In this document: one piece after another, positions 26,871 to 34,239 of the stretch
How the letters are laid out: every line of letters begins with the position of its first letter
Position numbering within the stretch: the first letter of the stretch is position 1
Source: Elusimicrobia bacterium ADurb.Bin231
GTDB taxonomy: Bacteria; Elusimicrobiota; UBA8919; MWCF01
Assembly: GCA_002069855.1 (NCBI GenBank)
Contig: MWCF01000055.1
Coordinates: 1 to 44,296, forward strand
Direction of reading: 5' to 3'
DNA: 44,296 nt
Translations under genes and position numbers: made by a program
Notes under the pieces: generated by a model
Seen by the model: only the letters and a program-made list of their open reading frames with translations
Database searches by the model: none
Told to the model about the DNA's origin: nothing

Positions 26871-28474
26871 AAAAAAAATATCAATTTGCATATCTATTTT
26901 TACTAATCACACTTATACCCTATTCATTGTTATCAGGATTAATATTTGAACCTGGCGAAACTATTTCTTTTGGGAGATTGAAAAAAGGAGAAACGGCAGT
27001 AAGAACAATAACAGTATATAATACAGATAGATCACCGGTTGTTATCAACAGGATTTACGGAGATTGTTCATGTATTACTTATGAAATTTCTGAAAAAGTT
27101 ATTCCTGCTTATGGTGAAACCGGGATTGTTCTAAAATTCAATTCAACGGATGAACCTGCAGGAGCGTTTTCAAAAACTATTTTTATAAGTTATGCCGGAG
27201 GCGAAAAGAAAATTATGGCTGCGGGAGAAGTGCTCGTCCCGGATACCGCCGTGCCTGTTAAATTAAATATTGAATCTAAATCATCAAGTTTATCAAATGG
27301 CGATGACAGCGATTCTTCTGCGGATGCATCCGCAGAAGCGGTTATGCCAGTATCTCATGTTTATCCGGTCTATATCGCGTATTTTTATACACCGGGTTGC
27401 GGAGATTGCGCCATGGCCAAGAAAATTATCAGAAATACAAGCAAAAACTTTCCAGATATTATAGTTAAGGAGTATGATACCCTTTTGCGCGACAACCGTG
27501 TTTTGCTCGAGGGTCTTGCTGATGTATATTGCCTTGCGGAAAATGATTCCATTGCTCCGCCTGTGGTTTTTATTTCCTGCTCTTCCGGAAAAAAGTATTT
27601 GCAGGGGAGAGACATCTCCGTTCCCGCGCTTGAGAAAATTGCAGTCAATTGCAACAAAGAAAATATAGTTTCTTACATCGCGCCCTGGGATATGATAACT
27701 GCGTCTGAAAGGATTTCCGCTTCGAAAAAAATAAAAAATCGGTTTGAAAATCTCAGGATAATGCCGATATTGTTTGCGGGATTGACAGACGGAATCAATC
27801 CCTGCGCATTCGGGGTTATCATATTCTTTATTACGTATGCCACGATGATTCTCAAAAAAACGCGCTACGAATTGCTTGGGATCGGTATAAATTTTGTAGC
27901 AGGTGTTTTTATAGCGTATTTTCTAATGGGTATCGGGATAGTGAAATTTGTTGAAATAATGAAGAATATTCATTCCATCGCAAAGATATTTTATTTCGTT
28001 ATGGGAGTTGTGTTGCTCTCTTTGTCCGCAGTGAGTTTCATTGATTGGTATTCATTGCGAAAACACGCGTCAGGAAGACCCGCAAAAATGATTTTGAAAC
28101 TACCCTCTTATTTTTTTGAAAAAATCTTTTCCGTTATAGAAAAATATCTCAAATTCAGATATTTTGTTATATTCAGTTTTTTAACGGGATTTGTTATTTC
28201 TCTTCTTGAATTTGTTTGTACTGGCCAGATTTATTTTCCGACAATTATGTATATTGCCGGGTATCCTGAACTTTTCAATAAAGCTGTTTTTTATCTTATA
28301 ATATACTGTTTCGCTTTTGTTGTGCCGCTTATCGCTGTATTTATTTTTGTGTTTTTCGGGTTGAAATCCGAGAAATTAGAATCGCTTCTTAAACGGCATA
28401 CAGCCACTGTAAAATGTTTTAACGGAATAATTTTTGCTGCGCTTGCATTTTTTATGTTTTTTTCTTTGAAATGA
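26867..28474 (+). CDS. DUF1573 - thioredoxin - CcdA/DsbD-like transmembrane reductase fusion
   Basis: 535 residues. A signal or TM segment (about 6-24) precedes a DUF1573 beta-domain (27-125) with GDC67SC69 at its tip. After a Ser/Asp-rich linker (137-160) comes a thioredoxin-like domain with YTPGC178GDC181 (165-270). The C-terminal part has six or more membrane helices (about 300-535), with INPC313AFGV and EFVC451TGQ as the paired membrane cysteines of the CcdA/DsbD family. In that family electrons pass from cytoplasmic thioredoxin through the membrane cysteines to periplasmic thiols. Here the periplasmic acceptor domains are N-terminal, as in DsbD, but of different kinds. Clients are probably the neighbouring secreted proteins. 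Confidence 0.8.
   Translation: MKKKYQFAYLFLLITLIPYSLLSGLIFEPGETISFGRLKKGETAVRTITVYNTDRSPVVINRIYGDCSCITYEISEKVIPAYGETGIVLKFNSTDEPAGAFSKTIFISYAGGEKKIMAAGEVLVPDTAVPVKLNIESKSSSLSNGDDSDSSADASAEAVMPVSHVYPVYIAYFYTPGCGDCAMAKKIIRNTSKNFPDIIVKEYDTLLRDNRVLLEGLADVYCLAENDSIAPPVVFISCSSGKKYLQGRDISVPALEKIAVNCNKENIVSYIAPWDMITASERISASKKIKNRFENLRIMPILFAGLTDGINPCAFGVIIFFITYATMILKKTRYELLGIGINFVAGVFIAYFLMGIGIVKFVEIMKNIHSIAKIFYFVMGVVLLSLSAVSFIDWYSLRKHASGRPAKMILKLPSYFFEKIFSVIEKYLKFRYFVIFSFLTGFVISLLEFVCTGQIYFPTIMYIAGYPELFNKAVFYLIIYCFAFVVPLIAVFIFVFFGLKSEKLESLLKRHTATVKCFNGIIFAALAFFMFFSLK
27315..27338 (+). repeat. Perfect 24-bp palindrome inside the linker of the CcdA/DsbD-like gene
   Basis: The left arm CTTCTGCGGATG is followed immediately by its exact reverse complement, with no spacer. 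It lies within codons for the disordered Ser/Ala/Asp linker between DUF1573 and thioredoxin domains. It could fold as a strong mRNA hairpin or act as a symmetric protein-binding site. No second copy was noticed in the window. Confidence 0.6.
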
Positions 28475-28645
28475 AAAATTCACAACTTTTTCACAATTTT
28501 TATTATAATATATGGTAGTGGAAGTTGAAAATCGGGTTTTATACAGTGCGCGAATATTTCACGCTCATGCATTTTTTCATCGCGTAGAACAAAACAGAGT
28601 AGAATGAAAGTCGCCATTTAATTTTTTAGACAATATAAATATTAC

Positions 28646-28674
28646 TTGACATTTTTATTTATTTAAATTAAAAT
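28646..28674 (+). promoter_or_regulatory. Strong sigma-70 type promoter upstream of the rhodanese/DsbA-like gene
   Basis: A perfect TTGACA (28646-28651) and TAAAAT (28669-28674) are spaced by exactly 17 bases. They lie in the 263-base gap after the CcdA/DsbD-like gene, about 64 bases before the ATG at 28738. This is the best promoter match in the window and probably drives 28738-30681 and the following Cys/His-rich gene. The rest of the gap holds no visible gene. Confidence 0.65.
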
Positions 28675-28737
28675 TATATACAAAGGGCAAATTTTGTGGG
28701 CGTCCTAACAATTTGGATGTATTTAGGAGGATTTCAA

Positions 28738-30681
28738 ATGAAGAAAACATGCTGGTTGTCTTTAAGTTGTTGCAGTATCAGTGATATGCCATTGAAATTA
28801 ATATTATCAATTGTGTATGTTGTTTCGATTATTACCATTTCGTTTGCTTCGACAAAAAAACCCGTAGGAACTCTTGACCTTGTTATTTCTACTGATGTAG
28901 CAGATGCTACCGGAATACCTATGGAAAAATTTACCAGAGAGACCAAGCCGACATATTTAACTAATGACGCTATACTTATTGATGTTGAAACTTCCGATAT
29001 ATTCAATCAGGAGCATTTGGACGGTGCTATAACAATTCCGGAATCCGAACTCGGGAATATGTTTATTGAGATTACGCGTCTTGCCCAAAGAGGAATGGTT
29101 CCTGTTGTAAGGGTGTATGCGCACAAGGATGTCCAAAAAGCCAGGGACTTTGCCAAACGGCTAAAATCTTTCGGTGTGCCTATGGTTTATTATCTTGATT
29201 TTACATTAGAAGATTGGAAAAAAAGGGGGAATCCAGTTGTTACGCGTGTCCCGCATTATGTGCCTGCGGAATCCGCCTCCGTCCAATCCGGGATTAAGGA
29301 GAAAGATATTATTCGTCCCGATGCTGAACCGCCTATCATAGGTATTGCAATGGATCCAAACGAAATTAAACCCGCCAATTATGTTACTCTCGGTAAAACT
29401 TTGAAGGTGTCTGAATTGATCAATCAAAAATTGCAGGTAAAAAATATTTACAAAGAGACGCGCATAGTACAAATCGGAATTTTTCCTCCTTCGGAGATTA
29501 ATGTCCCTTTAAAGGAAGGATACACCGAAATTCCTAATTCTGTCTGGGTTCAGCCGGAACAACCCGAATTGGAAGTTACGGCCAATAGCGTACGCGATAT
29601 AGAAATATATATCAAAATTCCCCGCGAGGAAAGCAATTTTAACCAAAAATATCAGGCAATGATAGAGGTAAAGACCAAAAAAATGCGAGAAGAAGAAACA
29701 TTTGTCCTCGCATTGAATATACCGATATTTTTAACAACTGAAAAGATTGGCGAAGAGAATCCGAAACTACATATAGTAACAACAGGCGATACGGAAGTGG
29801 GAGATAATTATCTTGCTGACATAGAATTTTTCGGGACATTGCCGAAGTCATTTCAGACTTTGAAGGTGGAAAAATTTGCCCCGTCTTCCAAAGAAGGTAA
29901 GGCGTTAATCAAAAAATATGACATCGATTTTTTGCCGGCCTATATATTTAATAATAAAGTGGAAGAACTTTCCAATTTTAATGAATTATCCGAAGATAAA
30001 AAATTGATTAAATTAAGCGATTCTAATTATCTTTACGCTCCGGGCGCCCGGCCTGGGATTTACACAAAGCGCAAGAAGACGTATAACACCTTGGAAATAA
30101 TAACCACAAGCAACAATCTAAATTATGTAAAGGTAATGAACAAACTTCTGCCGCTATACAAAGAAGGCAAGATCTCCAAAGATATAAAAATATCAGTTAA
30201 TTTTATGGAACAGATGCTCAATGTCCCTCCTACATCCAGTATGGGTCAGCTGGCTGCCGCCGGTGGTGTTTTGCCGCCGGATCCGAATCAGCCGGAATTC
30301 GACGAGGCGAAGCGGCAGTTATATATACAGAAATATCATCCGGATAAATTTATGGATTATTTGTTGTTGCGGGGACAGAATATTTATACGACATACTGGG
30401 AAAATAATCTTTTAAGGGCCGGTTTGAATGATCAGGATATTAAAAAAATGAAAAATTTTTTATTTGAATCTTCTACGGATTCTGTAGTTAAAGACAATTA
30501 CAAAATTGCCAATTCTCTGGGAATCAAAATGTCAGGTACCAGTACATCGGTATTCTTATTGCTGGATAACTGGGTTTTGATAAATGATCCTTCCCTTTTG
30601 GAAAAGTACGCGGCGTTTCGTAAAGCCGATTTGCAGGATTTAAAAGGGTGTTGCGGAAAAACAGCAGTAAGCAGACAATAA
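28738..30681 (+). CDS. Secreted protein: catalytically dead rhodanese-like domain plus cysteine-less DsbA-like domains
   Basis: 647 residues from ATG 28738, set by AGGAGG six bases upstream. A signal or anchor segment spans about 18-38. A rhodanese-like domain (65-168) has ILIDVETSDIFNQEHLDGAI, but where the catalytic Cys loop belongs it reads RVYAHKDVQ, so sulfurtransfer by the usual mechanism is unlikely. A beta-sandwich (about 195-335) follows, then a thioredoxin-like part (343-445, DIDFLPAYIF) and a DsbA-like part (450-625). The latter has TTSNNLN in place of CxxC and QKYHPDKFMDYLLLRGQNIY, clearly related to the protein at 25353. The only clustered cysteines are near the N-terminus (5, 11, 12) and the CC at 638-639. 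Likely a scaffold or thiol-protein chaperone. Confidence 0.65.
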   Translation: MKKTCWLSLSCCSISDMPLKLILSIVYVVSIITISFASTKKPVGTLDLVISTDVADATGIPMEKFTRETKPTYLTNDAILIDVETSDIFNQEHLDGAITIPESELGNMFIEITRLAQRGMVPVVRVYAHKDVQKARDFAKRLKSFGVPMVYYLDFTLEDWKKRGNPVVTRVPHYVPAESASVQSGIKEKDIIRPDAEPPIIGIAMDPNEIKPANYVTLGKTLKVSELINQKLQVKNIYKETRIVQIGIFPPSEINVPLKEGYTEIPNSVWVQPEQPELEVTANSVRDIEIYIKIPREESNFNQKYQAMIEVKTKKMREEETFVLALNIPIFLTTEKIGEENPKLHIVTTGDTEVGDNYLADIEFFGTLPKSFQTLKVEKFAPSSKEGKALIKKYDIDFLPAYIFNNKVEELSNFNELSEDKKLIKLSDSNYLYAPGARPGIYTKRKKTYNTLEIITTSNNLNYVKVMNKLLPLYKEGKISKDIKISVNFMEQMLNVPPTSSMGQLAAAGGVLPPDPNQPEFDEAKRQLYIQKYHPDKFMDYLLLRGQNIYTTYWENNLLRAGLNDQDIKKMKNFLFESSTDSVVKDNYKIANSLGIKMSGTSTSVFLLLDNWVLINDPSLLEKYAAFRKADLQDLKGCCGKTAVSRQ

Positions 30682-30728
30682 ACAAAAAATTTATAAAACG
30701 GCATTATTGTAAGATTTAGGAGGCAGAC

Positions 30729-31673
30729 ATGAAAACAAAGAACATGTTGGCATTATGGAAGAAACGGCTTGTTGTCTACAATTATTTGAACTCTCGGAAA
30801 TTAAGAAAACTGCGGTCTGCTGGCGATGGGATGGATATAAAGAAAGCTTTCCTTTTTGCCGGTTTGTATGCATATAGAATAATTGCCGTGTCCGTTATAT
30901 TCATTATCGGTTTTACATCCAATGTGAAGGCCGGTCCTTCCATTACCGTGATAGGAGGAAATTGGGATCTCGGCAGTCAGATCGCCGGTAGCAAGTTCCA
31001 GACATCCGCTAATAAATGGTCTATACAGGGTTCTCCTGACGGCAAAGAGGATATACAGATTAAAGTTACTTCAACAGGTCAATGGGTTCCTGACCCAGCA
31101 GGCGTTGGAACATCAAAAAATCAATTTGCATTAAGGCGCGACGGTCCTGCCGGCCAGGTTATTACCAATTCGTATGCCACATTTGAAAAAGATTTCAAAA
31201 GAACCGATATGAAAAACTTCGGTTTGTGGTTTCAAACCCCTCCGATAGGAAGCGAAGGCGGCCCGCATACTCTGACTGTTACACTTACTGCCACTAACTG
31301 GCGGGACTGGTGCGGCGGATATAAATGGAGCAACAGATGCTGGTACAACGGCGGTCACTGGGGGCATCAAGGCCATTGTTCCTTCTGCGATGCCATTTGT
31401 CTTCACCGCGGCGGCTGCGATTGGGACGGTATAGTTGCGCATTATAACGATTGTAATACAGGCGGATGTACCCATTGCCATGTATGCCATCATATATGGG
31501 GCGGCAGACATTGCTATTTCCATTATTGGACACACTGCCATCAGGCGCTTGCGTATTGCCATTATCATGGGTATTGTATGAATCATCATCGTTCAGGCGG
31601 GCATGATCACTGCGATTGGCATAGTAACCATGCCAATCACTGGTCAATAAGATTTTGTGCGTGTAAAGAATAA
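30729..31673 (+). CDS. Secreted protein with an extreme Cys/His/Trp-rich C-terminal domain
   Basis: 314 residues. A perfect AGGAGG (30718-30723) sits five bases before the ATG. The first 36 residues are basic; a signal-peptide-like helix follows (about 39-68, ending SNVKA-GP), and an internal ATG at residue 35 could be the real start. Residues 70-188 form a beta-sandwich-like domain with no cysteine (ITVIGGNWDLGSQIAG, SKNQFALRRDG, HTLTVTLTATNW). Residues 190-314 contain 17 Cys, 22 His and 10 Trp in motifs such as CTHCHVCHH and HYWTHCHQ. No heme CxxCH repeat pattern dominates, although single CxxC and CxH pairs occur. It could be a metal-binding domain, a disulfide-dense module or a substrate of the modification genes downstream. 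No family is recognised. Confidence 0.72.
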   Translation: MKTKNMLALWKKRLVVYNYLNSRKLRKLRSAGDGMDIKKAFLFAGLYAYRIIAVSVIFIIGFTSNVKAGPSITVIGGNWDLGSQIAGSKFQTSANKWSIQGSPDGKEDIQIKVTSTGQWVPDPAGVGTSKNQFALRRDGPAGQVITNSYATFEKDFKRTDMKNFGLWFQTPPIGSEGGPHTLTVTLTATNWRDWCGGYKWSNRCWYNGGHWGHQGHCSFCDAICLHRGGCDWDGIVAHYNDCNTGGCTHCHVCHHIWGGRHCYFHYWTHCHQALAYCHYHGYCMNHHRSGGHDHCDWHSNHANHWSIRFCACKE

Positions 31674-32025
31674 GAGAGATTTTTTCTGTTCTCGCAGATG
31701 GATAAATTCAGGCGTGTGATTTTCCTGCCGCTTTTTCGCATATGGCTCAATAGAAGCCGGTAAATATTGCCTTAATAGTCGGTGTTTTTCTTTTTTATGT
31801 TACGTTTTATGATTGAAAAATCCGTCGGCTATAGAATTTTTGTGTTCAACCTCAGTTGTACATATAAAAAGTTAAAAACCGGCAGTGCGCAAAAAAAAGA
31901 TTTATAAAAGTTTATTTCTATATAAAATTATGAAATCTTGCAGTGAATCCCGATATATGTCGGGATTTCGTATTTTTGAATTTTGGAAAGAATATCAAAA
32001 AGTGGTTCATTTGTAATGATATATT
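31674..32025. other. 352-base intergenic region without a visible gene
   Basis: AT-rich spacer between the Cys/His-rich gene and the U32 cluster. No open frame with a ribosome-binding site was found. It holds one strong hairpin near its right end (listed separately) and several TATAAA-like stretches around 31900-31927, none with a convincing -35 partner. It is the likely boundary between the secreted redox genes and the modification locus. Confidence 0.5.
31946..31967 (+). terminator. Hairpin with T-rich tail between the two accessory blocks
   Basis: AATCCCGA and TCGGGATT form a perfect eight-base-pair stem around a six-base TATATG loop, followed by TCGTATTTTT. This fits a modest rho-independent terminator for the upstream Cys/His-rich gene, 270 bases after its stop. 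It also sits only 58 bases before the first U32 gene, so it could be an attenuator or dispersed palindrome. Confidence 0.45.
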
Positions 32026-33087
32026 ATGAAAATCGCATTGGGAATTGAGGGTTCAAGAACGACTGAAGATATAGAAAAACTTGTCCGCGCCGGCGCAGAC
32101 GAATTTTTTTGTGGAATACTTACGGATGATTGGGCCAAAACGTACGGCTATGCGCTTTCTATTAATAAAAGATTTGATCCGGGTACGCAGTTCGCGACTT
32201 TTGAAAATCTGAAAAAAATAACGGATAAAATCCATTCTCTTGGGAAAAAGATATTTATTACTTTTAACGCGCATGATTACACAAATGATCAATTGCCTTT
32301 ACTCCGGCAGTGTTTGGAATGCACCAGCGAATTGAAACCAGACGCGGTTATAGTAACCGACATGGCATTGCTTGTATTGCTTAAAATATGGAATCTCGGT
32401 TTAAAAATACATATAGGCGGGGATGCCGGATCGTATAATTACAGATCCGTTTCATTTTTTAAAAAACTCGGTGTTAATAGAATAAAGTTTCCAAGAGATA
32501 TGACAACAGACGAGATGGCAAAAGTGATAGAAAAATCAAAAGACCTTGGTATGGAATATGAAGCGTTTATTATGGACCAAAGATGTCCTTTTAGCGGCGT
32601 AGGATGCAGAAGCAGTCATGCTTTTGGACCTCGCGATTTTTGCTATCAGTCATGGCGCAAGATTCTTATTTCTCGCTTGCCGTCGCACACGTCTGTTTAC
32701 AGCAGCTCTATTGCGGACGAGGGTAACATTCCGAAAATTTCCGTTGCCGCCGCTCGCGCTTGGAATGAAAACTCTGCTTTATACAAGATGTGGACCGCGG
32801 GCGGGTCGTTTGCTATGTCAAAACCGAGAGATAATATCTTGAGGGAATGCGGGTTGTGCGCTATACCCAAATTAAAGAGTATAGGAGTTGATTCCCTGAA
32901 AGTTGTTGCCAGAGGCAAATCTCTTCCAGGAAAGCTTATGCAGCTTGAACTTATCAAAAGGGTTATTGATAACGAAAACGCCGATTCTGGATATTGCATG
33001 CGTTTGCGAGATAATTTTTCTATTTGTAAACTTGGATATAATTGTTACTATCCTGAGACAAGGGGCATTTTAGAAAAAGAAAATTAA
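32026..33087 (+). CDS. U32-family protein (UbiU/RlhA-like), copy 1
   Basis: 353 residues. TIM-barrel U32 pattern: RAGADEFFCGI near the N-terminus, a catalytic-type stretch YEAFIMDQRC187PFSGVGC194, C206 in DFCYQSW, and EC275GLC278AIPKLKSIGVDSLKVVARGKS. A final CKLGYNCYYPE (C334, C340) is shared by all three paralogues. U32 proteins were named peptidases, but well-studied members (UbiU/UbiV, RlhA, TrhP) are Fe-S enzymes that hydroxylate quinone precursors or RNA without oxygen. The C-x6-C spacing and two further cysteines suggest a [4Fe-4S] cluster here. Start ATG 32026 lacks a good Shine-Dalgarno. Substrate unknown; context is a YcaO/radical-SAM locus. Confidence 0.82.
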   Translation: MKIALGIEGSRTTEDIEKLVRAGADEFFCGILTDDWAKTYGYALSINKRFDPGTQFATFENLKKITDKIHSLGKKIFITFNAHDYTNDQLPLLRQCLECTSELKPDAVIVTDMALLVLLKIWNLGLKIHIGGDAGSYNYRSVSFFKKLGVNRIKFPRDMTTDEMAKVIEKSKDLGMEYEAFIMDQRCPFSGVGCRSSHAFGPRDFCYQSWRKILISRLPSHTSVYSSSIADEGNIPKISVAAARAWNENSALYKMWTAGGSFAMSKPRDNILRECGLCAIPKLKSIGVDSLKVVARGKSLPGKLMQLELIKRVIDNENADSGYCMRLRDNFSICKLGYNCYYPETRGILEKEN

Positions 33088-33176
33088 TGATTGGTGCGGT
33101 TAATGCTTGCATAGATATTGTGTTTGTCGGATTATTTTGAAGCCGTTGGGACTGTCTGCGAAATCGGAAGATTAAT

Positions 33177-34232
33177 ATGAAATTAATGGTGGGTATTGAA
33201 GATTTTACATCGGAAAGCGATATTGAAGAACTGGTCCGCGCCGGTACCGATGAATTTTTTACTGGTATTATACCTAAGGAATGGGCTGGTATTTACGGGT
33301 ATCAGGTGTCATTGAACCGGCGGGAGTGGAGTCCGAATCAATTTCATTCGTTTGAAAAACTTCGGGTTATTGCCGATACAATCCATTCGCTTGGCAAAAA
33401 GATAGCCGTAGCTTTCAATGCTCCGGATTATTACGCGGGTCAACTGCCGTATATTAAAAAGTATTTCCACAAACTTAAAGAATTAAGAATAGACGCTTTA
33501 ATAATAGCGGACTTATCGCTTCTGTTTATGTTGAAAGAGTGGGAGCTGGAATTTGACATTTATATGAGCGGCACCGCTGGGGCATACAATTCCCGCGCTG
33601 TGAAACATTATGCGCATTTAGGCGTTAAACGTATTTTATTCCCGAGAGATATGACGCTTGACGAAATGAAGAATGTCATAGAGAACACATCGCATTCCGG
33701 AATTGAATACGAAGCGTTTATGATGGGAGAACGATGCCCTTTTACGGAATCATACTGCCGAACCACCCACGGGTTTGCTTCCATTTTATTTTGTCATCAT
33801 CTGTGGGGAAAATCTCCATACTTGAGGTTGCAGTTTGGATTCTATAAAATATACGAAAAAGAAGGGAACAAGAATATTGTTGATTATATCAGCCGTCCGT
33901 CAATAGATCTGATAAAAAAATGGAATTATAATTCTGCTCAGTACAAGGGGTGGGCAAGCGGCGGGCTGGCTATGACTTTAAATTTTTTCGATATGGCCGT
34001 AGAGGAATGCGGATTGTGTGCAATACCGGTGTTGGCGGCCATAGGTGTACATTCTCTGAAAATAGTCGGCAGAAGTCGTCCGGTGAAAACTAAACTTGTT
34101 CGCGTAAGACTTGTTAAAAATATACTTGACAATATTAAACTCGGTTCTGCGTACGCAAAGGAATTGAGGAACAATCCGGATTTGTGCGCATTGGGTTACA
34201 AATGTTATTACCCCGAGGCGAGAAACAGGTGA
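33177..34232 (+). CDS. U32-family protein (UbiU/RlhA-like), copy 2
   Basis: 351 residues, a full-length paralogue of copy 1 with the same landmarks in order: RAGTDEFFTGI, YEAFMMGERCPFTESYC, LFCHHLW, EECGLCAIPVLAAIGVHSLKIVGRSRP and the terminal LCALGYKCYYPEAR. All five core cysteines are kept. Residue differences are spread evenly, so the duplication is old and both copies seem under selection. An 89-base gap separates it from copy 1 and seven bases from copy 3. It may form hetero-oligomers with its paralogues or the UbiV-like relative, by analogy with UbiU-UbiV. Function is inferred from family only. Confidence 0.82.
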   Translation: MKLMVGIEDFTSESDIEELVRAGTDEFFTGIIPKEWAGIYGYQVSLNRREWSPNQFHSFEKLRVIADTIHSLGKKIAVAFNAPDYYAGQLPYIKKYFHKLKELRIDALIIADLSLLFMLKEWELEFDIYMSGTAGAYNSRAVKHYAHLGVKRILFPRDMTLDEMKNVIENTSHSGIEYEAFMMGERCPFTESYCRTTHGFASILFCHHLWGKSPYLRLQFGFYKIYEKEGNKNIVDYISRPSIDLIKKWNYNSAQYKGWASGGLAMTLNFFDMAVEECGLCAIPVLAAIGVHSLKIVGRSRPVKTKLVRVRLVKNILDNIKLGSAYAKELRNNPDLCALGYKCYYPEARNR

Positions 34233-34239
34233 GAATGAA

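Noticed and set aside
31131-31647. Long open frames on the minus strand opposite the Cys/His-rich gene
   Set aside because: They lack ribosome-binding sites and signal or domain patterns. The plus frame has a perfect AGGAGG, a signal peptide and a coherent N-terminal domain. The minus frames follow from the tail's biased codons.
31316-31673. Cys/His-rich tail as a multiheme cytochrome
   Set aside because: Regular CxxCH heme motifs are not repeated. Spacing is irregular and many CxH or HxC pairs do not fit heme attachment.
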